Both the position numbers and the translations under genes were made by a program. Below are positions 41,650 through 49,406 of a stretch of 64,000 nt of DNA, in pieces. Numbering within the stretch: position 1 is the first letter of the stretch; each line of letters begins with the position of its first letter. Source of the DNA: DASYKT01 sp035995185 (GTDB lineage Bacteria; Acidobacteriota; Blastocatellia; Pyrinomonadales; Pyrinomonadaceae); assembly GCA_035995185.1 (NCBI GenBank), contig DASYKT010000031.1:124001-188000 (forward strand), read 5' to 3'. Below the pieces are notes generated by a model, which saw only the letters and a list, made by a program, of their open reading frames with translations, searched no databases and was not told the DNA's origin.

Positions 41650-41818
41650 GCCATTTATGAATTATCAAAATCCGGAACGCTCTGTTAAAAGCTTTTGCCC
41701 GAAGCCATCCCCAGCTACACTCATTTACATTTGCCGCCTTTGCATTACCGTTCTTTTTAAGGACAACCTTTTTACGGGAAACTTGCACAAATACCCGGTC
41801 GTCTTTAGACTTGAAAGT

Positions 41819-42370
41819 ATGGCAAAAAAGGAGCGGATGGAAAGAATGGATAAACCGGAGCGCGCATCGCGTAGACAGAAAAAAGAAGACAGGCTGCAGC
41901 TAAACTCGCGGATGCGTAATCTGCTGATGTTTTTGCCCAATCTGGTCAAGCTTTGCGGGCGGCTGCTTTCGGACAAGCGCGTTCCCGCCACGGATAAAGC
42001 CCTTTTTGCGGCGGCCATAATCTACGTCATTATGCCGCTCGATTTTATCCCCGACGTATTTCCTTTCATCGGGCAGATAGACGATATTTACCTGGTCTCT
42101 CTCACACTGCTGCGATTGATCAACCGTTCCGATGCCGGCATCGTCCGCCACCATTGGTCGGGCGGCGGCGATATCGTCGCGCTGGCCGATTCGATCGCCA
42201 AGCTTGCCCCCGCGATCCTGCCGCGGCGCGTGACCCGCGTGCTCGATGCTGAAGTGAAATTTACCGGCGCCGGTAAAGCCCTAGACGCGCTGGCCGGTAA
42301 AAACGAAGCCATCCTGGTCGAAGTAACACCGGAACAGCCCGTGATAAAACCGACGGAGAAAACGCAATGA
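41819..42370 (+). CDS. DUF1232 (YkvA-like) membrane protein
   Basis: The ATG at 41819 (MAKKERMERMD) is preferred to a far upstream start whose extra residues are Cys-rich and unlike the family. The 183-aa protein has a basic N-terminus (MAKKERMERMDKPERASRR) and the DUF1232 core DKALFAAAIIYVIMPLDFIPD-VFPFIGQIDDIYLV with two hydrophobic stretches. The remainder is a helical and polar tail. YkvA-family proteins are small membrane proteins of unknown function. Confidence 0.8.
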   Translation: MAKKERMERMDKPERASRRQKKEDRLQLNSRMRNLLMFLPNLVKLCGRLLSDKRVPATDKALFAAAIIYVIMPLDFIPDVFPFIGQIDDIYLVSLTLLRLINRSDAGIVRHHWSGGGDIVALADSIAKLAPAILPRRVTRVLDAEVKFTGAGKALDALAGKNEAILVEVTPEQPVIKPTEKTQ

Positions 42371-42416
42371 TAGTGAATAGAGATCAGTAACTAGTGATTA
42401 GTAAAGCCGCTCCGCT

Positions 42417-42455
42417 CAATACCCGGTCACTACCGTTCCCGGTTCCGACCTCATT
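42417..42455. repeat. GGTCAGAACCGGGAGC-family half unit
   Basis: A single arm, reading AATACCCGGTCACTACCGTTCCCGGTTCCGACCTCAT with mismatches to the other copies. It lies between the DUF1232 gene and the convergent mpl gene. Confidence 0.7.
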
Positions 42456-42464
42456 AGACTGAAA

Positions 42465-43871
42465 TCAGCTTTTTAGCACATCTAATATCTTATCGTGAAT
42501 TCCGCCAAAGCCGCCGTTTGACATGATGGCGACAATATCGCCTTCTTTCATCTCGGGCGCGAGGTGCGCCACGATCGCGTCGACGTCGGGCAGGGAAAGC
42601 GCGGTCTTTTCTTTGGCCGCTATATCGGCCACCAATTTTTCCGTGTCGAGAACGGCGCCGAGAGTGTCGGCCTTCGACGTATCGTACACTCCGGCGATGA
42701 TGACGTGGTCGGCATAGCCAAAAGCGCGCGAGTAAGGTTCCTGGAAAACCGCTAATCGCGAAGACCATGAGCGCGGCTCGAACACGGCGATCAGCCGGCG
42801 GCCTTCGTATTTGGTGCGCAGCGCTTTTAAGGTTTCCTCGACGGCGGTCGGGTGGTGCGCAAAATCGTCTATCACCGTCACGCCGCGTTCTATGCCGCGC
42901 ACTTCCATTCGCCGTTTGACGCTTTGAAACGTGCGCATCGCTTCCTGAATTTTTTCCAGCGGGATCTGCCAGGCATCCGCCGCGACGATCACGCCCAGGC
43001 AGTTGCGCACATTAAAATCGCCGATCAGCGGCGTTTCAAATTCGCCCCATTTTTCACCTTCTTTATAGACGGAAAATTTTGTCAGCTCGCCGGAAAAATC
43101 CAGGTCGCGCGCTTGCCACTTGGCTTCTTCCCAGAGGCCGTAGGTTTCGATCAGCGTGTAAAGACGGCCGCCCATCTCGCCTTCGACTTCGCGCACGATG
43201 TGCGAATCCCAGCCGAGAATTAATCTTCCGTTTGCCGGCACCAGATTCATCAGCCGCGAAAATGCGAACTTTATTTCTTGCAGGTCGCGGTAGATGTCGG
43301 CATGGTCAAATTCGATATTGCCGACGATCGCTATTTCCGGCAGGTAGTGCATGAATTTCGGTTTTTTGTCGAAGTAGGCGGTGTCGTATTCGTCGCCCTC
43401 GACGATAAAGCGGTCGCTATCGGTCACGCGAAAACTGGCGCCGAAATTCTGCACGATGCCGCCGACCAGAAAACCGGGGTTTAAACCCGCCACTTCGCAA
43501 ACCCACGCGGCGATGCTGGTGGTGGTGGTCTTACCGTGCGTTCCGGCGACGACCAAGCTACGGCGGCCGCGGATAAATTCTTCCTTGACGACCTCGGCCT
43601 GCGAACGGTAGAGCAGCTTACGGCTTAATACTTCTTCCAGCTCCGCGTTGCCGCGCGAGATGGTGTTGCCGACGATAGTGCAATCGGCGCCGACATCGCA
43701 GTTTTCCGGCTTGTACCCTTCGATTATCTCGATGCCCAAAGCTTCGAGTTGGGTAGACATCGGCGGGTAAACGTTCTGGTCTGAGCCCGTTACTTTGTGT
43801 CCGCGCGCCTGCAGCATTCCCGCCAAACTCGCCATCGCTGTGCCGCAAATTCCTATTAAATGATAGTGCAT
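42465..43871 (-). CDS. mpl: UDP-MurNAc:L-Ala-gamma-D-Glu-meso-DAP ligase
   Basis: Mpl reattaches recycled murein tripeptide to UDP-MurNAc in peptidoglycan recycling. At 468 aa it has the usual length. The Rossmann start is HLIGICGTAMASLAGMLQARGHKVTGSDQNVYPP; the ATP motif is VVAGTHGKTTTTS; the catalytic region has IVEGDEYDTAYFDKKPKF and NIEFDHADIY. The C-terminal domain has IDDFAHHPTAVEETLKALR and FEPRSWSSR, where the Mpl-type pattern separates it from MurC. It stands alone on this strand, convergent with the DUF1232 gene. Confidence 0.95.
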   Translation of the reverse strand: MHYHLIGICGTAMASLAGMLQARGHKVTGSDQNVYPPMSTQLEALGIEIIEGYKPENCDVGADCTIVGNTISRGNAELEEVLSRKLLYRSQAEVVKEEFIRGRRSLVVAGTHGKTTTTSIAAWVCEVAGLNPGFLVGGIVQNFGASFRVTDSDRFIVEGDEYDTAYFDKKPKFMHYLPEIAIVGNIEFDHADIYRDLQEIKFAFSRLMNLVPANGRLILGWDSHIVREVEGEMGGRLYTLIETYGLWEEAKWQARDLDFSGELTKFSVYKEGEKWGEFETPLIGDFNVRNCLGVIVAADAWQIPLEKIQEAMRTFQSVKRRMEVRGIERGVTVIDDFAHHPTAVEETLKALRTKYEGRRLIAVFEPRSWSSRLAVFQEPYSRAFGYADHVIIAGVYDTSKADTLGAVLDTEKLVADIAAKEKTALSLPDVDAIVAHLAPEMKEGDIVAIMSNGGFGGIHDKILDVLKS

Positions 43872-44455
43872 AAAGTTCTTTGAGTTTCGCCTTCCCGCGG
43901 CCTTAATATAAGCCCGCGCGGCGCTCCGAATGCAAAGCCGCCTACTGCATTAATTTTAGCTTCGGATACAATTTTTTGCTCAAAAGCATATAAAGAATTT
44001 TATAGTACATTATAAATGAGGTCAGAACCCGAAGCGGTAGCGAGGGGTTTAAACTCCCCTCCTTACGAAGGAGGGGTGGCACGCGTAGCGTGACGGGGTG
44101 GTTCTCTCATCAAAGCAAAAGGAAACCCGGTCGCTACAGCTTCCGGTTCTGACCTTATCGCTACCGCTGGAAGTTCACTTCGCCGCACGCAACAGAGTCC
44201 AAAAAACAGTATGCAAAAGCAGTAGGCGTGAGCCGGTGAGCAATAAATTGCCACTAGCTTTAGCTAATGGACTGAAACATTTTAAATATCACCCGTTTGG
44301 CACAATGTCCGGAAAAAGGCCAATTTGCAATAAACTCTGTATTCAACACCGGCATTTTCTGCTATATTTAGGCTGTCTCGAACTCCCGTCAAAGACCTTC
44401 CTCTTCCACCAGTAAGGAATTCGGACTACAATAATTAAAATCAGGAGAAAATTTG
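43872..44455. other. 584-nt intergenic region
   Basis: No gene is seen. A nested repeat fills 44016-44157; the rest is A+T-rich and should contain the divergent promoters for mpl and the small Cys peptide gene. Confidence 0.6.
44016..44157. repeat. nested palindromic repeat (two families)
   Basis: The outer arms (44016-44050 ATGAGGTCAGAACCCGAAGC... and 44123-44157 ...GCTTCCGGTTCTGACCTTA) are reverse complements of each other. They enclose a CTCCTTACGAAGGAG unit (44052-44106). This looks like one repeat family inserted inside another. Confidence 0.8.
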
Positions 44456-44635
44456 ATGAAAAAAATGATTAAAACCTTTTTGCTGGTGTTAGCTCTTACT
44501 TTTGTGGTTCTTGCCACCACCGGTGATATCCCCATTCCTGGTGTCCAGGGTTGCGCCCCGGGCCTTTGGTATCCCGAAAGCCACATCTGCTGCATGCCCA
44601 CTGAGTTTTGCCCGGCCGAGGGACCGGTCGGTTAG
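44456..44635 (+). CDS. small secreted Cys-containing peptide
   Basis: The ATG at 44456 follows AGGAG with 8-nt spacing. The 59-aa product has a signal peptide (MKKMIKTFLLVLALTFVVLATT) and a short mature part with four Cys residues (GCAPG, HICCMP, EFCPAE). A strong hairpin at 44670-44706 follows. No family was recognised. Small secreted Cys peptides include bacteriocin-like and signalling peptides, but nothing here proves either. Confidence 0.65.
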   Translation: MKKMIKTFLLVLALTFVVLATTGDIPIPGVQGCAPGLWYPESHICCMPTEFCPAEGPVG

Positions 44636-44669
44636 ACACCACTAGGTGACTCTTAACCTTGAATTTAGA

Positions 44670-44706
44670 TAACCACAAAATGCCGGTTAGCGGTATTTTG
44701 TGGTTA
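44670..44706. repeat. strong hairpin (AACCACAAAATGCCG / CGGTATTTTGTGGTT)
   Basis: A 16-bp stem with one G-U pair and a 5-nt loop (GTTAG). It lies 35 nt after the Cys-peptide gene and could act as a terminator or mRNA stabiliser; no T run follows, which makes a rho-independent terminator less certain. Confidence 0.7.
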
Positions 44707-44855
44707 TTGTCGTTAGTGGTATAAGTGGAGCCCGGAACCACGGATAACTTACACCCTGTCTCCTCTTTAGCGTTGCTTTAATACTATAAAGATGCGATAT
44801 TCATTATCGTTTTAGCTCTGTGAGAAATCAAAAATCGTATTCAGGATGGTATGAG

Positions 44856-45320
44856 GTGAAAAATAAATTTTTGATCGCGCTGGCGATGTGCGTAGTCGTT
44901 TTTGCGTTTTCGAGCGTCGCGATGGCGCAGTTGCCGACCTGTAACGAACCCGGCTCGATCATGCGCGTGACCAAATCGCGCGTGGGCAGATTCGAATATG
45001 TCACTTTTGAATTGAAGGCGAACGATCCCTCGTATAATGTCGAAAACGCTAAGCCGCCCTTTTACGATTACAGCGGCGAAAAGCGTCTTTATATCAAGGG
45101 CAAAGCGTTCAAGGAGATCACTTTTCACAGCATCGCCTGGCAATGCAAGATCCGCGAAAACTTCTCGGCAACGACGACCACCGTCCAGGGCATCAAAAAC
45201 GCCGAGCAGTTCGAAGGCGTGGTGAAATACGTTATCGGCTACAGCGCCAAATCTAAATTCGTCGGTACGACCGTGTCGGGCGTCGGCTCAACCAAAGTTG
45301 CGCTGAAGTTTAAGAGATAG
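44856..45320 (+). CDS. secreted protein of unknown function, paralogue 1
   Basis: The GTG at 44856 (VKNKFLIALAMCVVVFAFSSVAMAQ) gives a clear signal peptide; the frame continues upstream but without one. The 154-aa product has a mature part starting at LPTCNEPGSIMRVTKSRVGR, then EYVTFELKANDPSYNVENAKPPF, YIKGKAFKEITFHSIAWQC and the C-terminus ALKFKR. It is about half identical by eye to the next gene, in the same layout, including the two Cys positions. The tandem pair is a duplication. No domain was recognised. Confidence 0.8.
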   Translation: MKNKFLIALAMCVVVFAFSSVAMAQLPTCNEPGSIMRVTKSRVGRFEYVTFELKANDPSYNVENAKPPFYDYSGEKRLYIKGKAFKEITFHSIAWQCKIRENFSATTTTVQGIKNAEQFEGVVKYVIGYSAKSKFVGTTVSGVGSTKVALKFKR

Positions 45321-45384
45321 TTTTAGGCAGAAACCCGGGCAGTTATGGAGCGTGTAATTCATTCTTTACCTAAGAGAAAATTTT

Positions 45385-45849
45385 ATGAAAAACAAATTCT
45401 TTTTTATCCTGGCGGCATGTGTCATGTTGTTCGTTTTTTCAAACCTTACCTTTGCCCAGGAAAAATGCGCCGAGGAAAACTCCATCAAGCGTGTTTCCAA
45501 AAGCCGCTCGGGCAATTTCGAATACGTGACCTTTGACGTCGGCTCGGAAGCGCCGGAGTACGCGGTGACAAACGCCAAGCGTCCCTTTCAGCGCTATGCC
45601 GAAGAAAAGATCTTGCGCATAAAAGGAAATTATTTTAAGAGCATCGTCTTTCGCGGGGTCTATTGGACGTGCGTGATCGGCCAGAATCTTAAAGCCGCCA
45701 CAACCCAGATCATGGACGTAAAAAACATCGAGCAGTTCGAAGGCCAGGTCGAATATATCATCGGTTACCGCGCCCGCTCAAAATACGTCGGCGTCTCAAT
45801 GACCGGCACCGGGTCGAATAGGCATGTGGTGCTGAAGTTTAAGAGATAG
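45385..45849 (+). CDS. secreted protein of unknown function, paralogue 2
   Basis: This 154-aa protein has a signal peptide (MKNKFFFILAACVMLFVFSNLTFAQ) and a mature part parallel to the preceding gene: EENSIKRVSKSRSGNFEYVTF, NAKRPFQRYAEEKILRIKGNYFKSI, YWTCVIGQNLKAATTQIMDVKNIEQFEG and a shared LKFKR end. Two Cys (EKCAEE, YWTCVI) are placed as in its neighbour and could form one disulphide. It starts 64 nt after paralogue 1, so the two probably share a transcript. The family is unknown to me. Confidence 0.8.
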   Translation: MKNKFFFILAACVMLFVFSNLTFAQEKCAEENSIKRVSKSRSGNFEYVTFDVGSEAPEYAVTNAKRPFQRYAEEKILRIKGNYFKSIVFRGVYWTCVIGQNLKAATTQIMDVKNIEQFEGQVEYIIGYRARSKYVGVSMTGTGSNRHVVLKFKR

Positions 45850-45940
45850 AGTTTTGAGTCCCGCTTTTAGGCGTTATTCATAAACTTGGACAGCAGGCCG
45901 GGTTTCAGCACAATTTAGCGGTCGGTTTATGAGGCATTCA

Positions 45941-47767
45941 TTATTTGAATGCCTCATCTACGTCCTTACCCGGCGCGACGATCACGCCGCTAGCGTAATA
46001 ATGATATCCACTTTCCTTGCCTATCTGCCAATCTTCAAGGTCCGTCTGCTGGATTGGGTTAAAACTGGTGGCACACACCGTATTATGTAATTCTATTACC
46101 TTTCCGTAAGAGATAAGCGTCGTATGGAAACCTCCATGAGTTGTGAGCACTCCCAAAGGCAGCTTTTTCAGCTTGTCGAGCTGGGTGGTGTCTTTCTTGG
46201 TGCTGCTCGGCCCCGGGTAGCCGGCTTTGCGCGGCTCGTTAGGCATTTCCGGAGCGTAGTTGGTCACAAAATACGAGACGCTCACTTTGGAAGAGCCTTC
46301 CTTATCGTAATAGGGGTGTTTCTTCTTTGTCATAGCTAAATTGTAGCTAGCCTCGCTACTCTGAATGCCTTTTTTGGGATTAAGAGTATGTCCCCCAAGT
46401 TCTTCTCTCGGAATCTGGTAAGCAGGATCGGGGGACCAGTAAATTCCTTTCCAGCCAAATTTTTGGAGCGCATTCTGAAGGTCTAGTCCGGTGCCTCCTA
46501 CTAGTGAACTTCTGTGTTTTTCCCGGTTCACCACATAGAGCTTCTCTATCTTTGCCCATTCTGCTTGGCGATTAAGTTTATTGAAAGTGTCTTCAAAAAC
46601 CTCCATAACGAAAGAAATGCAATCGCTGCGTTTTACGCCGGCAGTTGCAGGAAAGTGTTCATTGCCTTCGTAGAGGCCAGTGCCGGTCTTGAGCACCGAT
46701 AAATCGTGGGCCATATCTTTCATTTTGGCGAAACGGCTACCGAGTTGGCCGAGCGAAATACCTGATGTTTTAGATGTGTCGGACTCCAGTTTTACTCTTT
46801 CCGGTTCGACTGCCTCTGCCCACTTCTTAATACTCGCTCCGGCCTCTCTGCATTGTTCCCATAACACTGCCTCAGCGGCGGCTATCTCGGGAAGACGAGC
46901 TCCAAAACTTGTCCATATCGCCTCGATTTTCCATTCGTCAAATGGACCCACCCACCACTGATCGACCAGAATTCCGATCAATTTAATTTTCTCTCTATCG
47001 GTCGCTTCATTTATATTTTTTATAGCGTGAACATCATCCGAATCTTTCGACTTAAGTGCCGCATCGATTTTTTCTCTTTCTGTTTTTGCTACGTCGGATG
47101 CTTGCCTATGAATAACCTGTGGACTCGATATTTGCCGGCTTGGTTCTCCCGTATTGCTGCCATGTGTTTGCTGCACAGTGTGTACCAGTTCATGCGCCAG
47201 CAGTTCTTTTCCTTGTCTAGAATTTGTATCAAATTCTCCTTGCCGGAAGAAAATATCCTGCCCGTGGGTGAAGGCTTTGGCGCTGACGTCTTCGTTCATT
47301 TGGTGAGCGGCGCCGCCGGTGTGAATTCTTACACCGCCGAGATCGCCGCCCATTTTAGATTCCATTTCACTCCGCGTGGAATTGTCGAGCGAACGTCCGC
47401 CGCCTTTGCTGCTTTCCAGTGCCGAATGAAATTCCGAAGAAGTTTCCGCCGGACCCGCACCGCGCCGGTTGACCGCCGCACCGGTTTCGCGAATTGTTGC
47501 CGGTTGCGCGTCGACAACCTTGCGCGCGATATCGTCCGCCTCTCTTTCATCCGCATCGGCCGGGCTGCTTATTTCAAGCGATTTTTTCTGAATTGCGAAA
47601 GATCTATCATGCTTATCAAGACAATCAGGGCATCCGCCGCCGCACGCACAGGTGCGCTGCAAGCGGCTGGTCGCGGTAAGCTGTGGAGAAACTTGCCGGC
47701 CAAAATTGGTAAACCCAGTAGATTTGGTTTCCTGGGCCGGGGTTTGTTTTGAGGCAAAAGCACGCAT
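45941..47767 (-). CDS. DUF4157 protein with a Cys-peptidase-like C-terminal domain
   Basis: The ATG at 47767 has GGAGG 7 nt upstream; the frame upstream of it is poor. The 608-aa protein starts with an unusual metal-binding-like motif CACGGGCPDC (40-49). DUF4157 covers about 120-205 (SLDNSTRSEMESKMGGDLGGV, DIFFRQGEFDT) and has the zinc-peptidase motif AHELVHTVQQ (His192, Glu193, His196). The 400-residue C-terminal region has Cys383 (RSDCISFVMEVFE) and His548 (GGFHTTLISYGKVIELHN), an arrangement like NlpC/P60 or papain-fold Cys peptidases. DUF4157 often marks proteins delivered by extracellular contractile injection systems; no such system lies in the window. Confidence 0.8.
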   Translation of the reverse strand: MRAFASKQTPAQETKSTGFTNFGRQVSPQLTATSRLQRTCACGGGCPDCLDKHDRSFAIQKKSLEISSPADADEREADDIARKVVDAQPATIRETGAAVNRRGAGPAETSSEFHSALESSKGGGRSLDNSTRSEMESKMGGDLGGVRIHTGGAAHQMNEDVSAKAFTHGQDIFFRQGEFDTNSRQGKELLAHELVHTVQQTHGSNTGEPSRQISSPQVIHRQASDVAKTEREKIDAALKSKDSDDVHAIKNINEATDREKIKLIGILVDQWWVGPFDEWKIEAIWTSFGARLPEIAAAEAVLWEQCREAGASIKKWAEAVEPERVKLESDTSKTSGISLGQLGSRFAKMKDMAHDLSVLKTGTGLYEGNEHFPATAGVKRSDCISFVMEVFEDTFNKLNRQAEWAKIEKLYVVNREKHRSSLVGGTGLDLQNALQKFGWKGIYWSPDPAYQIPREELGGHTLNPKKGIQSSEASYNLAMTKKKHPYYDKEGSSKVSVSYFVTNYAPEMPNEPRKAGYPGPSSTKKDTTQLDKLKKLPLGVLTTHGGFHTTLISYGKVIELHNTVCATSFNPIQQTDLEDWQIGKESGYHYYASGVIVAPGKDVDEAFK

Positions 47768-47913
47768 AAAGAACCTCCGGTTCGACGCTCGAACGCGTAA
47801 TTTACAGATATGCAGAGTACTCGATAACACTCAAATTTCAGGTATTAGCGGGAGTTGGCGCAGTTTATCACTTTGCGGCCGAAATTGAAATGCTTTTACT
47901 AAGCCGTCCGCGC

Positions 47914-48702
47914 CTACGCCCCGGCTACGGACACGCGCTTTTCATCATCGTTCGTGATCTTCTCGATCCTATCCAGGATGGTCCGGTAATAATCTTCGTT
48001 CATTTCAAACGCCGTATAGTTTCTATCATTCAATAAACAAGCGGCTACGGTCGTGCCGGAGCCCGCGAACGGATCTAAGACCACTCCGCCAGCGGGGCAG
48101 GAAGCGCGCACCATGCGTTCGATTATCTCGAGCGGTTTTTGCGTCGGGTGGTTTTCGCGTTCGCTGTGGATGCGGTGCAGGCGCGAAACGGACCAGACGT
48201 CTTTCGGATTGTAACCGACCTCGAGCCATTTTTTGCCGACAAATATCGAGCGCGAGCGCGCCTTTTTTGTTTCCGCGTCGTAGGGAATGCGCACGGCGTC
48301 GAGATCGAAATAATAATCTTTTGAGCGCGCAAAAAATCCGATGGTGTCATGGACAGAGCTATAGCGCCGGGTCGAACCGCCCATGCTCGGGACTTTGCGG
48401 TCCCAGATGATCTCATTGATCATCGTCATTTTTGTTTTCAGGAACGAAAAAATTTCCGGGCTGTAGCGCCAGGTGGCAAAGATATAGAGGCTGCCGGTCT
48501 CTTTTAATTTTGGGACGGCGAGCGCGAGCCACTTTCGCGTCCACTCCAGAAACTCCGCCGATTCCTGCCGGTCGGAATCGTTGCCGTAATCTTTACCGAG
48601 ATTGTAAGGCGGATCGGCAACGATCAGATCGACGCTCGCGTCCGGGATACGTTTTACTCCGCTCAAGAAATCTTCGTTATAGACTTTGTTAAGCCAGCTC
48701 AT
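47914..48702 (-). CDS. orphan DNA methyltransferase (N6-adenine/N4-cytosine type)
   Basis: This 262-aa enzyme has motif IV DPPYNLG (30-36) followed by motif I DPFAGSGTTVAACLL (210-224), with the TQKP box (187-190) between; this order marks a beta-class methyltransferase like CcrM or M.RsrI. There is no restriction endonuclease gene alongside. Its ATG directly abuts the TAA of the upstream secreted-protein gene, so the two are translationally linked. Recognition sequence and role (regulation or protection) cannot be read from the sequence. Confidence 0.92.
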   Translation of the reverse strand: MSWLNKVYNEDFLSGVKRIPDASVDLIVADPPYNLGKDYGNDSDRQESAEFLEWTRKWLALAVPKLKETGSLYIFATWRYSPEIFSFLKTKMTMINEIIWDRKVPSMGGSTRRYSSVHDTIGFFARSKDYYFDLDAVRIPYDAETKKARSRSIFVGKKWLEVGYNPKDVWSVSRLHRIHSERENHPTQKPLEIIERMVRASCPAGGVVLDPFAGSGTTVAACLLNDRNYTAFEMNEDYYRTILDRIEKITNDDEKRVSVAGA

Positions 48703-49323
48703 TTATTTATTCTTGGCCTTCGGAGTCCTGGGGGCGAGCAGGTGCGCGAAGGGAAGTTTTTTCACCGTTTTATAGATGTCAAATTTACTGAGCGATACGG
48801 GATCGCTTTTCGGATCGATCTTTTTGAATTTTTTGGTTTTCAGATCGCGGTAGCGGGTCGCTTTCTTTAACTGCTTGCCCGCGGCGCTGAAATACATTTC
48901 CTGTTCGACGATAAGGTCCCCGTAAAAAGTGCGAAAGTCGGATTCGACCTTGGCGAGCGAACCGTCAGCGCGGAAATAGTGATAGACATAATTTACCCAA
49001 TCGCCTGAGCCGCTAAAAAGCGTGGTGCTTACTTCCGTGATCCTGCCCGATTGTTTCCAGCAGTAGGCGATCTCATAGGTCTCGCTTTTTTCACGAAATT
49101 TATCCAGCGCTTTTTCCGAATCAAACTGGCGCCATTTTGAGCGGGTCGATGTTTGCGAAGCGGTATCGGCAAATACAAGCTGCGGAGCTTTATTGCGCTT
49201 TACATAAGCATCGATCTTTTTAGTGTAGGCATCGATGGCACTGATCTCGGCGGCTTTGTCCGTTTGCCCAAAGGCGGTGCAGGAAACTGCCAGGACCAAT
49301 AGAACCAAAAGGATTTTCTTCAT
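48703..49323 (-). CDS. secreted protein of unknown function
   Basis: This 206-aa protein has a signal peptide (1-20, SCTAFGQ). The mature part includes KWRQFDSEKALDKFREKSETYEIAYCW, GRITEVSTTLFSGSGDWVNYVYHYFRADGSLAKVESDFRTFYGD and a basic C-terminus (PRTPKAKNK). The beta-rich middle with YHYFRADGSLAK resembles small periplasmic or lipoprotein folds, but no family could be named. It ends where the methyltransferase begins. A perfect palindrome lies 16 nt upstream of its start. Confidence 0.7.
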   Translation of the reverse strand: MKKILLVLLVLAVSCTAFGQTDKAAEISAIDAYTKKIDAYVKRNKAPQLVFADTASQTSTRSKWRQFDSEKALDKFREKSETYEIAYCWKQSGRITEVSTTLFSGSGDWVNYVYHYFRADGSLAKVESDFRTFYGDLIVEQEMYFSAAGKQLKKATRYRDLKTKKFKKIDPKSDPVSLSKFDIYKTVKKLPFAHLLAPRTPKAKNK

Positions 49324-49338
49324 ATATATTTTTTGAAA

Positions 49339-49356
49339 AGCATTCTAGAATGCTTC
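49339..49356. promoter_or_regulatory. perfect 18-nt palindrome in divergent promoter region
   Basis: AAGCATTCTAGAATGCTT is its own reverse complement. It lies 16 nt from the start of the leftward secreted-protein gene and 51 nt from the P450 start, a position typical of an operator. No regulator gene is adjacent. Confidence 0.5.
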
Positions 49357-49368
49357 AAGGAGACATTT

Positions 49369-49399
49369 TAACCACATCACACGAAAAACACTAAAAATA
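49369..49399. repeat. CACGAA-family half repeat
   Basis: A single arm (TAACCACATCACACGAAAAACAC...) of the palindromic family seen at 2965, 9784, 27256 and 60611. It ends 7 nt before the P450 start codon. Confidence 0.6.
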
Positions 49400-49406
49400 A
49401 CTGAGA

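Noticed and set aside
44670..44706. Hairpin as a certain rho-independent terminator
   Set aside because: The stem is strong but no T run follows, so it is listed only as a hairpin.
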